DNA of 17,431 nt from Sva-07 sp964651825 (GTDB taxonomy: Bacteria > Actinomycetota > Acidimicrobiia > Acidimicrobiales > Ilumatobacteraceae). The stretch lies in contig CAZYWK010000079.1 of NCBI GenBank assembly GCA_964651825.1, positions 1-17,431 on the forward strand, given 5' to 3'. A program made the translations under genes and the position numbers. This document shows positions 8,982-15,632 of the stretch, piece by piece. Numbering within the stretch: position 1 is the first letter of the stretch; the number at the start of each line of letters is the position of its first letter. The notes beneath the pieces are model-generated. The model was not told the origin of the DNA, did no database searches, and saw nothing but the letters and a program-made list of their open reading frames with translations.

Positions 8982-8987
8982 TAGGCT
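8982..8987 (+). promoter_or_regulatory. -10 box of the PemK-like gene
   Basis: TAGGCT, then 7 nt, then ATG at 8995. There is no Shine-Dalgarno, so the mRNA is probably leaderless. TTGGCA at 8961-8966 is a possible -35 but the spacer is only 15 nt. Confidence 0.5.
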
Positions 8988-8994
8988 CGACGCG

Positions 8995-9564
8995 ATGTCG
9001 AGTGTGATCGGTCGGTTCGGTGCGTCCCTCCGCAAGGCGTTGTCCAAGGGACTGGGCTCGGTGCCGACATCGACAGGGTCGCCCGCCGAACGGCCGCCGT
9101 CGAAACAGGCGGTCCCGGAGCGGTCGACGTCACAGGGGTCGCGGCCCGCTCGATCGGGCGCGCCCGCGGGCGCGCCGACGGCACGGCGCGAGCCTGGCCG
9201 GGTGACGATCGAGTACTCGCCCGACATGGACGGCGACGCCGATCCCGGCGAGGTCGTGTGGACGTGGGTGCCCTACGAGGACGACCCGTCGCAGGGCAAG
9301 GACCGACCGGTCGTGATCATCGGTCGCGCCGGTTCCGAGCTCGCCGGCGTGCCGCTCACGTCGAAGGACCACGGACGCCACGACGAGATCCCCGTCGGCA
9401 CTGGCGCATGGGACAAGAGCGGCCGCCCGAGCTTCGCCAAGGTCGACCAGCTCCTGACCGTCGATCCCAAGGCGGTCCGCCGCGAGGGGTCGGCGCTGCC
9501 CCGCGCCCACTTCGACGACGTGGTCGCTGGCGTCGCCAAGTACCACGACCTCCGCGGCCGCTGA
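8995..9564 (+). CDS. PemK/MazF-family protein with disordered N-terminal extension
   Basis: A 189-residue protein. Residues 1-68 are low-complexity (Ser, Pro, Ala, Arg) and probably disordered. From IEYSPDMDGDADPGEVVWTW (72-91) it follows the actinobacterial PemK-like/MazF-like family: GKDRPVVIIGR (101-111) matches the MazF first-strand Arg-Pro-Val region, LTSKDH (121-126) takes the position of the APITS loop, and GAWDKSGRPSFAKVDQL and RREGSALPRAHFD (162-174) complete the fold. The family is annotated as type II toxin, but these long members often lack an adjacent antitoxin, and none is seen here. RNase activity is therefore unproven. It is transcribed divergently from the ASCH-winged-helix gene, which could be its regulator (inference). 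It ends 26 nt before a large palindrome. Confidence 0.85.
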   Translation: MSSVIGRFGASLRKALSKGLGSVPTSTGSPAERPPSKQAVPERSTSQGSRPARSGAPAGAPTARREPGRVTIEYSPDMDGDADPGEVVWTWVPYEDDPSQGKDRPVVIIGRAGSELAGVPLTSKDHGRHDEIPVGTGAWDKSGRPSFAKVDQLLTVDPKAVRREGSALPRAHFDDVVAGVAKYHDLRGR

Positions 9565-9590
9565 CCCGGCCCAGGCGCCCCTCCACTCCA

Positions 9591-9643
9591 CGTTTGCGTC
9601 GGGATCCGGCCCCGACTGTCGGTGCTGGATCCCGACGCAAACG
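9591..9643. repeat. 53-nt palindromic element with perfect 17-bp arms
   Basis: CGTTTGCGTCGGGATCC (9591-9607) is mirrored exactly by GGATCCCGACGCAAACG (9627-9643) around a 19-nt centre that itself contains CCGA-CTG-TCGG, so almost the whole element folds into one hairpin. It lies between two converging genes: the PemK-like gene ends at 9564 and the sigma remnant ends at 9656. It could act as a bidirectional terminator. The strong symmetry and the position at a truncated gene also fit a dispersed palindromic repeat. Confidence 0.85.
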
Positions 9644-9655
9644 ATGGTTGCTGGC

Positions 9656-9886
9656 TCAGATGCAGAGGGTGGGCTGGCCCTCGGCGACGCGCCGCACCCA
9701 CGCGCCCGGACTGTCGAGCACCGCGACGTCGCTCCATCGGGCCTCCGCCTGGACGAGGGCTTCCTGGGCGAGATCCTGCGCGGTCTCACGGTCGCCACAC
9801 CATGCCGACAGCATCGGGACGAGGCGCGGGTATTCGACGAGGAAGAACTCCTCGAACGTCATCGTGCGGGGCTCGTCCGTCACCAT
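9656..9886 (-). pseudogene. Truncated ECF sigma factor (region 2 only)
   Basis: 76 codons from the ATG at 9886 (an ATG at 9862 is possible). MTFEEFFLVEYPRLVPMLSAW, then CGDRETAQDLAQEALVQAEARW and SPGAWVRRVA, match sigma-70 region 2 of ECF factors up to the region 2.4 boundary. The family normally continues with Asn/Arg-rich helices and then region 4. Here it changes to EGQPTLCI and stops at 9656. No region 4 appears in any downstream minus frame. It therefore lacks the -35-binding domain and cannot be a complete sigma factor. The break is 13 nt from the 9591-9643 palindrome, suggesting a rearrangement there. Confidence 0.75.
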
Positions 9887-9978
9887 CACACGTTCACACA
9901 CCGCAGCCGTCCGATCGGTGGACAACGTGCTGCGATATCCACCGGGTCCGCCAGCGGGCGTGCTGGAAGACTGCGCCG

Positions 9979-10539
9979 GTGGGCGAGCTCGTGATCGTGA
10001 CCGGACCGCCGGGGGCGGGGAAGTCGACGGTGGCCTCACTGCTCGCCGCGTCCGTCTCGCCGAGCGTGCTGGTCGAGGGTGACCGGTTCTTCGGGTTCCT
10101 GGCGAGCGGAGTGATTCCGCCCTGGCTCCCGGAGTCGAACGATCAGAACCACGTCGTCACCGAAGCGATGGCCCTCGCAACCGGGCGATTCGTGCACGGC
10201 GGCTACTTCACGGTGTTCGACGGGGTGATGGGGCCGTGGTTCCTGCCGTCGTTCACCCAGATGCTCGGCCTCGACCCGTCCGAGCGCGATCACACGGTCG
10301 ACTACGTCATCTTGATGCCCACGGTCGAACAGTGCGTCGAGCACGTCCGCGGTCGGGTCGGGCACGCGTTCAGCGACGAGGCGGCCACGCGCAAGATGCA
10401 CCTCGAGCTCGCGTCGGCCCCGATCGACCCGCGCCACGTCCTCGTGCCGGGTGCGATGTCCGCCGCCGACGTCGTCGCCGAGATCGACGCGCGCCGTCGC
10501 GCCCGGTCGCTCCGAGTCCAAGTGCCCCAGGCGATGTAG
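9979..10539 (+). CDS. AAA_33-type P-loop kinase-like protein
   Basis: A 186-residue small P-loop NTPase resembling the AAA_33/phosphotransferase group (gluconate kinase- or chloramphenicol phosphotransferase-like). Walker A is GPPGAGKST (9-17), followed by VLVEGDRFF (30-38), GVIPPWLPESNDQNHVV (44-60), FTVFDGVMGPWFL (77-89) and the hydrophobic strand VDYVILMP (107-114). It probably phosphorylates a small molecule; the substrate is unknown. It is not a GHMP-type homoserine kinase. The GTG at 9979 starts just before the P-loop strand and has GGAAGA 9 nt upstream; longer in-frame extensions are not family-like. The last codons and the TAG lie inside the first copy of a 44-bp repeat, so the C-terminus may have been set by that element. 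Confidence 0.7.
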   Translation: MGELVIVTGPPGAGKSTVASLLAASVSPSVLVEGDRFFGFLASGVIPPWLPESNDQNHVVTEAMALATGRFVHGGYFTVFDGVMGPWFLPSFTQMLGLDPSERDHTVDYVILMPTVEQCVEHVRGRVGHAFSDEAATRKMHLELASAPIDPRHVLVPGAMSAADVVAEIDARRRARSLRVQVPQAM

Positions 10540-10572
10540 TTCCAGCGCGCTATTGACCCAACATCACCATCG
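10529..10572 (+). repeat. 44-bp repeat, copy 1
   Basis: Begins AGGCGATGTAGTT, contains GCGCGCTATTGAC and ends CATCACCATCG. It matches copy 2 (10591-10634) at most positions. It overlaps the kinase 3' end and supplies its TAG. The inverted arms seen in copy 2 are only partly kept here. Confidence 0.8.
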
Positions 10573-10590
10573 GTCTGACCCGGACACCGG

Positions 10591-10634
10591 AGGCGATGTA
10601 GTTGTCGCGCGCTATTGACGCGACATCGCCATCG
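10591..10634 (+). repeat. 44-bp repeat, copy 2, with internal inverted arms
   Basis: Starts 62 bp after copy 1. GGCGATGT near the left end pairs with ACATCGCC near the right end, and TCGCG with CGCGA, so the unit can form a bulged hairpin. It lies in the 159-bp space between the kinase and the ABC ATPase, upstream of the latter's promoter. No similarity to a known insertion sequence end is recognised. Confidence 0.8.
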
Positions 10635-10685
10635 CCGGGGAGTGGGCGCGGGCCGGCGTGAGGGTTCGCCGCGACGGGACCGGGG

Positions 10686-10691
10686 TAGGTT
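10686..10691 (+). promoter_or_regulatory. -10 box of the ABC exporter operon
   Basis: TAGGTT, then 7 nt, then ATG at 10699, with no Shine-Dalgarno: probably a leaderless start. No good -35. Confidence 0.5.
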
Positions 10692-10698
10692 GCCGCGC

Positions 10699-11568
10699 AT
10701 GCTCGAGGTGCAGCACGTCTCGAAGCGGTTCGGCAGCACCGTTGCGCTCGACGGGGTGTCGCTGACCGTGCGGGAGGGCGAGGTCGTCGGGTTCCTCGGG
10801 CCGAACGGCTCGGGGAAGACCACCACGATGCGCTCGATCATGGGCCTGATCTCGGTCGATGCCGGTGAGGTCCGCTGGAGGGGCGAGCCGGTCACCGTCG
10901 AGGTCCGGCACCGATTCGGCTACATGCCCGCCGAGCGCGGGATGTACCCGAAGATGCGGGTGCACGAGCAACTCGTCTACTTCGCCCGCCTCGCCGGACG
11001 GACCGCACCGGACGCGTCAGCGGCCGCTGATCGCTGGCTCGAACGCCTCGGGCTCACCGACCGAGCCGGCGACGAGGTGCAGGCGCTGTCGAGCGGCAAC
11101 CAGCAACGCGTCCAGCTCGCGATCGCTCTCGTCCACGATCCCGAACTGCTCATTCTCGACGAACCGTTCTCCGGGCTCGACCCCATCGCCGTCGAGACGA
11201 TGAAGGAGCTGTTGCTCGAACAGGTCGCTCGTGGCGTCGCCGTGCTGTTCAGCAGCCACCAACTCGACCTCGTGAGCGACATCTGCCGTGACGTGGTGAT
11301 CGTCGACCGGGGCCGCATCGTGCTGGAGGGCGACGTCCACGAACTGCGGCGACAATCGCCGTTCCGCGACGTGATCGTCCGGTACGAGTCGAGCGATGAG
11401 CCCGAGCGCCTGCGGGTGCCCGCGTCGACCACGATCGACGAGGCCCTCGCGCAGCTGCCGACCGATCGGCCGATGGTCGACCTCAGCTTCGGTCCGCCGG
11501 AGCTGTCGGAGGTGTTCCTCCGTGCCGTCGGCCGGACCGAGGTCGACGCTACAGAGGAGGCGTCGTGA
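10699..11568 (+). CDS. ABC exporter ATP-binding subunit (NatA/CcmA-like)
   Basis: A 289-residue cytoplasmic ATPase that powers the permease encoded next. Walker A is GPNGSGKTT (34-42), the signature LSSGNQQRVQLAIAL (130-144), Walker B LLILDEPFSGLDP (150-162) and the H-loop His is in SSHQ (185-188). The Q-loop area reads FGYMPAERGMYPKM (73-86), with Met in place of Gln, as is common in NatA-like proteins of the LPEERGLY type. The C-terminal part from about 220 (IVRYESSDEPERLRV to LSEVFLRAVGR) matches DUF4162, typical of this subfamily. Substrate not predictable; relatives export sodium, drugs or antibiotics. The start follows a -10 box by 7 nt. The stop overlaps the permease start by 4 nt. Confidence 0.93.
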   Translation: MLEVQHVSKRFGSTVALDGVSLTVREGEVVGFLGPNGSGKTTTMRSIMGLISVDAGEVRWRGEPVTVEVRHRFGYMPAERGMYPKMRVHEQLVYFARLAGRTAPDASAAADRWLERLGLTDRAGDEVQALSSGNQQRVQLAIALVHDPELLILDEPFSGLDPIAVETMKELLLEQVARGVAVLFSSHQLDLVSDICRDVVIVDRGRIVLEGDVHELRRQSPFRDVIVRYESSDEPERLRVPASTTIDEALAQLPTDRPMVDLSFGPPELSEVFLRAVGRTEVDATEEAS

Positions 11569-12746
11569 GCTCGTCGCCGATCATGCTCGCCGCGATGCGC
11601 GAGATCCGCACCCGGATGCGGCGACCGTCGTTCTTCGCGTTCACCGGCCTGCTCGTCGCGGCGATCCTCGCGTCGGGGATCCTCTTCCAGATCCTGAACG
11701 ACGACTCCCGGCCGAGCTACGACGTCGGCACTGTGGGCGCGATCCCGGAGTTGTTCGAGCCCGCGGTCAAGGTGGCCGCCCAGCAGACCGACATCACGGT
11801 GAAGCTCGTGTCGTTCGACGATCCGGCCGCCGCCCAGCAGGCGCTGACCGCCGGCGACGTCGACGCCGTGGTCGATGGCGACGCCGAATCGGTCACGTGG
11901 AAGGGCGACGCGAGCGACACGCTCGGGCGGGTGCTCGACCAGTCGTGGCGCACCGCCCAGGCGGCCGAGGCTGCGACGGCTGCCGGTCTCGACGACGCCC
12001 AGGTCGCGGCGGTCCTCGACCCACCGTCGCTGGAGTCGGAGGTGATCGACCCCGACGACGAACCGGGCATCGGCACGCTCGTGGGGTTCGTGAGCGCCAT
12101 CTTGCTGTTCATCTCGATCACGACGTTCGGCAGCTACGTGCTGACCGGCGTGGTGGAGGAGAAGAGCACGGGCGTTGTCGAGGTGCTCCTGTCGCACGTC
12201 CGCGCCCACCAACTCCTCGGCGGTAAGGTGCTCGGCGTCGGGGCCGTCGCGCTCACCCAGTTCGCAGCGGCCATCGTGGCCGGCCTCGTGTCGCTCGCGA
12301 TCTCCGGCGTCGACGTGCCGTCCGAGCTCTGGGTCGGACTGCCGGCCACGATCGGTTGGTTCATCGGCGGGTTCCTCCTCTACAGCACGCTGTACGCGCT
12401 CGCAGGGTCGTTCGTGTCGCGGGTGGAGGACGCCCAGAGCGCCGCTGCTCCCATCTCGATGGCGTTCACCCTCGGCTACGTACTCGTGTTCACGTTCGGG
12501 GCCGACCCGGAGGGGATGCCAGCGCGCATCCTGTCGATCCTGCCGCCGTTCGCTCCGCTGCTGATGCCGCTGCGGATGGTCACCGGCGCGGCCTCGGTCG
12601 TCGAGATCGTCGTGGCCGCAGTGCTGCTGGTGCTCGCCGTGTGGGCGATGGTCCGTCTCGCCGGCTCGGTCTACTCGCGCACCTTGCTCCACCGCGGCAG
12701 CCGCCTCACCTGGCGCCAAGCCCTCCGCCGCCCATCCACCAGCTGA
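11565..12746 (+). CDS. ABC-2 family permease (NatB-like)
   Basis: A 393-residue membrane subunit of the exporter. The predicted topology is TM1 at about 22-43, a large extracytoplasmic domain (about 45-168), then TM2 170-194, TM3 222-248, TM4 258-282, TM5 293-312 and TM6 345-366. The ABC-2 coupling sequence VVEEKSTGVVEVLLSHV (196-212) followed by LLGGKVLG sits between TM2 and TM3. This one-then-five arrangement matches NatB-like ABC-2 permeases. The GTG start at 11565 overlaps the ATPase TGA as GTGA, and AGAGGAGG (11553-11560) is a strong ribosome-binding site 4 nt before it. The two genes form one transcription unit. A stem-loop/tandem repeat begins 20 nt after the stop. Confidence 0.92.
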   Translation: MSSSPIMLAAMREIRTRMRRPSFFAFTGLLVAAILASGILFQILNDDSRPSYDVGTVGAIPELFEPAVKVAAQQTDITVKLVSFDDPAAAQQALTAGDVDAVVDGDAESVTWKGDASDTLGRVLDQSWRTAQAAEAATAAGLDDAQVAAVLDPPSLESEVIDPDDEPGIGTLVGFVSAILLFISITTFGSYVLTGVVEEKSTGVVEVLLSHVRAHQLLGGKVLGVGAVALTQFAAAIVAGLVSLAISGVDVPSELWVGLPATIGWFIGGFLLYSTLYALAGSFVSRVEDAQSAAAPISMAFTLGYVLVFTFGADPEGMPARILSILPPFAPLLMPLRMVTGAASVVEIVVAAVLLVLAVWAMVRLAGSVYSRTLLHRGSRLTWRQALRRPSTS

Positions 12747-12766
12747 CCGCCCGACGCCACGTCGAA

Positions 12767-12803
12767 CCCCGTGCGTTTGGGGACGGGGCCAGAACGCACG
12801 GGG
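12767..12803 (+). terminator. Stem-loop with 11-bp perfect stem after the ABC exporter
   Basis: CCCCGTGCGTT (12767-12777) pairs with AACGCACGGGG (12793-12803) around a 15-nt loop, 20 nt after the permease stop. There is no T tract, but the position suits transcription termination before hom. It overlaps the first unit of the 34-bp tandem repeat. Confidence 0.5.
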
Positions 12804-12838
12804 TGTGCGTTTGGGGTCGGGGCCAGAACGAATGGGGT
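12771..12838 (+). repeat. Tandem duplication of a 34-bp unit
   Basis: Units at 12771-12804 and 12805-12838 are exactly adjacent. Both start GTGCGTTTGGGG, contain CGGGGCCAGAACG and end GGGGT. They differ at four positions: one A/T change in the middle, and CAC versus AAT (two differences) plus no length change near the end. The flank of the first unit makes a perfect hairpin; the second unit lacks the matching arm. Confidence 0.75.
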
Positions 12839-12876
12839 CGCCGGAACTGGTACGGGGACCGGTGCACGGCGTCCCG

Positions 12877-12882
12877 TAGCCT
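12877..12882 (+). promoter_or_regulatory. -10 box of hom
   Basis: TAGCCT, then 7 nt, then GTG at 12890. No Shine-Dalgarno is present, so a leaderless transcript is likely. This gives hom a promoter of its own although it sits far from lysA. Confidence 0.5.
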
Positions 12883-12889
12883 GCCTGCC

Positions 12890-14194
12890 GTGACGAACGA
12901 CGTGATCAGGATCGGGGTGCTCGGCTGCGGCAACGTCGGAGGGTCGTTCGTCGAGCTCGTGCGGGCGCAGCAGCAGGTGGTCGAGCGCCGCACCGGGCTC
13001 CGCCTGGAGATCACCCGGGTCGCCGTGCGCAACCTGTCGGCCCAGCGCGACGTCGATGTCGACGAGACGATCCTCACCCGCGACGCCCACGGAGTGGTCA
13101 GCGATCCGGACGTCGATCTCGTCGTGGAGGCGATCGGCGGCATCGAACCCGCCCGCAGCCTGATCCTCGAGGCGCTCGCCGCCGGAAAGCCCGTCGTCAC
13201 CGCCAACAAGGAGCTGCTGGCGAACGTCGGCGCCGAGCTCTACGCAGCGGCCGACACTGCCGGCAAGGACCTCCTGTTCGAGGCCGCGGTCGCCGGCGGG
13301 ATCCCGATCATGCGGGCCCTGCGCGAGAGCCTCCACGGCGAGCCGGTGCGGCGCGTGCTCGGCATCATCAACGGCACCACGAACTTCATCCTCACCCGGA
13401 TGACCGACGCCGTCGTCGCCGGCGGCGAGGCCGATTACTCCACCGCGCTCAGCGAGGCCCAGCAGCTCGGATACGCCGAGCGTGACCCGACGGCCGACGT
13501 CGAGGGCTTCGACGCCGGGGCGAAGGCGGCGATCATCGCCACCGTCGCGTTCGGGGCGAAGGTCGTGGCCGGCGACGTGTACCACGAGGGGATCAGCAAG
13601 ATCACCGCCTCGGAGATCGCCATCGCCCATCGCCTCGGCTACGTCGTGAAGCTGCTCGGCATCATCGAGCGCACGGCCGACAGCGACGACATCAGCGTCC
13701 GCGTCCACCCCACGATGGTCCCGCGGAACCACCCGCTCGCCGCCGTGCGCGACAGCTTCAACGCCGTGTTCGTCGAGGGCGACTTCGTCGACTCGCTCAT
13801 GTTCTACGGCCGTGGCGCCGGCGGGGCGCCGACGGCCAGCGCGGTGTTCGGTGACGTCGTCGACGCCGCCCTCAACCTGCGCTCCGGCACGCACGGCTCG
13901 CTCGGCACGCTCACGACGGCCACGGTCCGCCCGATCGACGAGACCCGCGCCGAGTACCTGCTCGGCCTCGACGTGGCCGATCGGCCCGGAGTGCTGCACG
14001 CCGTCACGGGCGTGTTCGCCGCCCACGACGTGTCGATCCGCGTCGCCGAGCAGGAGGGCAACGGCCCGGACGCCCGGCTCGTGTTCATCACCCACGAGGC
14101 CCGCGAATCCGACGTGCAGGCGACCGTGCGTGAGCTGCGCGAGCTCGACGTGGTCCGCAGCATCGGCGGCCTGCTGCGCGTGATCGGCGACTGA
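12890..14194 (+). CDS. hom: Homoserine dehydrogenase (ACT-domain type)
   Basis: Reduces aspartate semialdehyde to homoserine with NAD(P)H, at the branch to threonine, methionine and isoleucine. 434 residues, the standard length of the actinobacterial/Bacillus type. The Rossmann motif is GVLGCGNVGGSF (9-20), TANKELL (104-110) holds the conserved Lys107, then EAAVAGGIPI (131-140), NGTTNFILTRM (161-171) and YAERDPTADVEGFDAGAKAAI (195-215). A C-terminal ACT domain starts near 354 (EYLLGLDVADRPGVLHAV), consistent with feedback inhibition by threonine, known for this family. The start GTG was chosen because VTNDVIRIGVLG matches the family N-terminus and a -10 box lies 7 nt upstream. thrC follows after 2 nt. 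Confidence 0.96.
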   Translation: MTNDVIRIGVLGCGNVGGSFVELVRAQQQVVERRTGLRLEITRVAVRNLSAQRDVDVDETILTRDAHGVVSDPDVDLVVEAIGGIEPARSLILEALAAGKPVVTANKELLANVGAELYAAADTAGKDLLFEAAVAGGIPIMRALRESLHGEPVRRVLGIINGTTNFILTRMTDAVVAGGEADYSTALSEAQQLGYAERDPTADVEGFDAGAKAAIIATVAFGAKVVAGDVYHEGISKITASEIAIAHRLGYVVKLLGIIERTADSDDISVRVHPTMVPRNHPLAAVRDSFNAVFVEGDFVDSLMFYGRGAGGAPTASAVFGDVVDAALNLRSGTHGSLGTLTTATVRPIDETRAEYLLGLDVADRPGVLHAVTGVFAAHDVSIRVAEQEGNGPDARLVFITHEARESDVQATVRELRELDVVRSIGGLLRVIGD

Positions 14195-14196
14195 CC

Positions 14197-15594
14197 GTGC
14201 GCTACGTGTCGACCCGCGGCGCGGCGCCGGTGCTCGGCTTCAGCGACGTGCTGCTCGCCGGGCTCGCCACCGACGGCGGCCTGTACGTGCCGGAGGCGTG
14301 GCCCGCCCTCGCGCCACCCGGCGTGAACCTCGACGGGCGCCCGCGCACGTACGTCGACCGCGCCGTGGAGGTGATGCTGCCCTTCGTCGAGCCCGACCTC
14401 GACGCCGACGCGTTGCGGGCGCTGTGCGAGCAGGCCTACTCGACGTTCCGCCACCCGGCGATCACGCCGCTCGTCCAGCTCGACCATCACCTCTGGGTGC
14501 AGGAGCTGTTCCACGGCCCGACGCTGGCGTTCAAGGACGTCGCCCTCCAGCTCGTCGGCGTGATGTTCGACAAGGTGCTCGGCGAGCGCGGCGAGCGGGT
14601 CACGATCGTCGGCGCGACGAGTGGCGACACCGGCTCGGCGGCGATCGACGCGGTGGCGGGCTGCGCACACGTCGACATCGTGATCCTTTACCCGCACGGC
14701 CGCACGAGCGACGTGCAGCGCCGGCAGATGACCACGGTCGACCAGCCGAACGCCCACGCCGTGGCGGTCGACGGCACGTTCGACGACTGCCAGGACCTCG
14801 TGAAGGCGATGTTCAACGACGCCGCGTTCCGCGAGCGCAACCGGCTGTCGGCGGTGAACTCGATCAACTGGGCGCGGGTGATGGCCCAGATCGTCTACTA
14901 CGTCGTCGCCGCCGAGACGTTGGCCACCCCGGCCAACGGGCCGATCACGTTCAGCGTGCCGACCGGCAACTTCGGCAACGTGCTCGCCGGCTGGATCGCG
15001 CGCCAGATGGGCGCGCCGATCAGCGACTTCGTGATCGCCTCCAACACGAACGACATCCTCACCCGGTTCGTGGTCGACGGCGACATGTCGACGCGTGACG
15101 TGGTGCCGACGCTGAGCCCGTCGATGGACATCCAGGTGTCGTCGAACTTCGAGCGACTCCTGTTCGAGATGAACGGCCGCGACGGGGGGATGACCGCCGA
15201 GCAGCTCGGGCGGTTCCGGGCCACCGGACGCCTCGACATCGAGGGCGACCAGCGTGAGCGGTACATCGAGGGCACCTTCCGCGCCGCCGCGTTCGACGAC
15301 GCGGCGACGACCGCGGAGATCCGTCGTGTCAGGGCCGAGACCGAGATGTTCCTCGACCCGCACTCGGCCACCGGCGTCGCTGCGGCTCGTAGGTTCCTCG
15401 GCGGTCGGCCGATCGTGTCGCTCGCCACCGCCCACCCGGCGAAGTTCCCCGACGCCGTCGAGGCAGCGACCGGCATCCGCCCGGCGCTGCCCGAGCACCT
15501 CGCCGATCTGCTCGAACGCCCCGAACGCACGCACCACGTCGCCAACGACCTCGACGCGGTGGAACAGTTGATCGAACAGCTGGTCGGTCGCTGA
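14197..15594 (+). CDS. thrC: Threonine synthase, long (E. coli/yeast/Corynebacterium-like) type
   Basis: PLP enzyme that converts O-phosphohomoserine to threonine. 465 residues: the long type with an N-terminal Thr_synth_N domain (MRYVSTRG, FSDVLLAGLATDGGLYVPE). The shorter form of about 360 residues (as in Mycobacterium) is the one usually found between hom and thrB. The PLP lysine is Lys113 in GPTLAFKDVALQ, with SGDTGSAA (141-148) and the phosphate-binding TGNFGNV (about 255). The GTG at 14197 is 2 nt after the hom stop, so the two are translated from one mRNA. Its substrate requires a homoserine kinase, which is not encoded between it and rho. Confidence 0.95.
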   Translation: MRYVSTRGAAPVLGFSDVLLAGLATDGGLYVPEAWPALAPPGVNLDGRPRTYVDRAVEVMLPFVEPDLDADALRALCEQAYSTFRHPAITPLVQLDHHLWVQELFHGPTLAFKDVALQLVGVMFDKVLGERGERVTIVGATSGDTGSAAIDAVAGCAHVDIVILYPHGRTSDVQRRQMTTVDQPNAHAVAVDGTFDDCQDLVKAMFNDAAFRERNRLSAVNSINWARVMAQIVYYVVAAETLATPANGPITFSVPTGNFGNVLAGWIARQMGAPISDFVIASNTNDILTRFVVDGDMSTRDVVPTLSPSMDIQVSSNFERLLFEMNGRDGGMTAEQLGRFRATGRLDIEGDQRERYIEGTFRAAAFDDAATTAEIRRVRAETEMFLDPHSATGVAAARRFLGGRPIVSLATAHPAKFPDAVEAATGIRPALPEHLADLLERPERTHHVANDLDAVEQLIEQLVGR

Positions 15595-15596
15595 CG

Positions 15597-15626
15597 TTGC
15601 ATCGAACGGTGCCGAGTCGGTAATGT
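15597..15626 (+). promoter_or_regulatory. Sigma-A-like promoter of rho
   Basis: TTGCAT (15597-15602), an 18-nt spacer and TAATGT (15621-15626). Transcription would start near 15633, only about 40 nt after the thrC stop, leaving a leader of about 170 nt before the rho GTG. Confidence 0.6.
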
Positions 15627-15632
15627 GATGGT

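Noticed and set aside
8878..8982. 35-codon N-terminal extension of the ASCH gene
   Set aside because: The extension is Arg/Pro/Ser-rich and would span its own -10 box and the divergent promoter; the family-like sequence starts at MLIRNAALERI.
9592..9643. CRISPR repeat or phage attachment site
   Set aside because: Only one palindrome is present, with no spacer series, no cas genes, no integrase and no second att-like copy in the window.
9887..10039. 51-codon N-terminal extension of the sigma remnant
   Set aside because: It overlaps the kinase start on the other strand and is low-complexity; sigma region 2 begins after the ATG at 9886.
9979..10539. Kinase as the missing homoserine kinase
   Set aside because: It has a Walker A GPPGAGKST P-loop of the AAA_33 type and none of the GHMP motifs of ThrB; function in threonine synthesis is not supported.
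10529..10634. Short CRISPR array of two repeats
   Set aside because: Two degenerate 44-bp units with an 18-bp interval do not fit repeat/spacer sizes, and no cas genes are present.
10977..12719. Long minus-strand open frame of 580 codons opposite the ABC exporter
   Set aside because: Composition (Arg, Gly, His, Asp repeats) is typical of antisense frames, while both plus-strand genes show complete ABC motifs.
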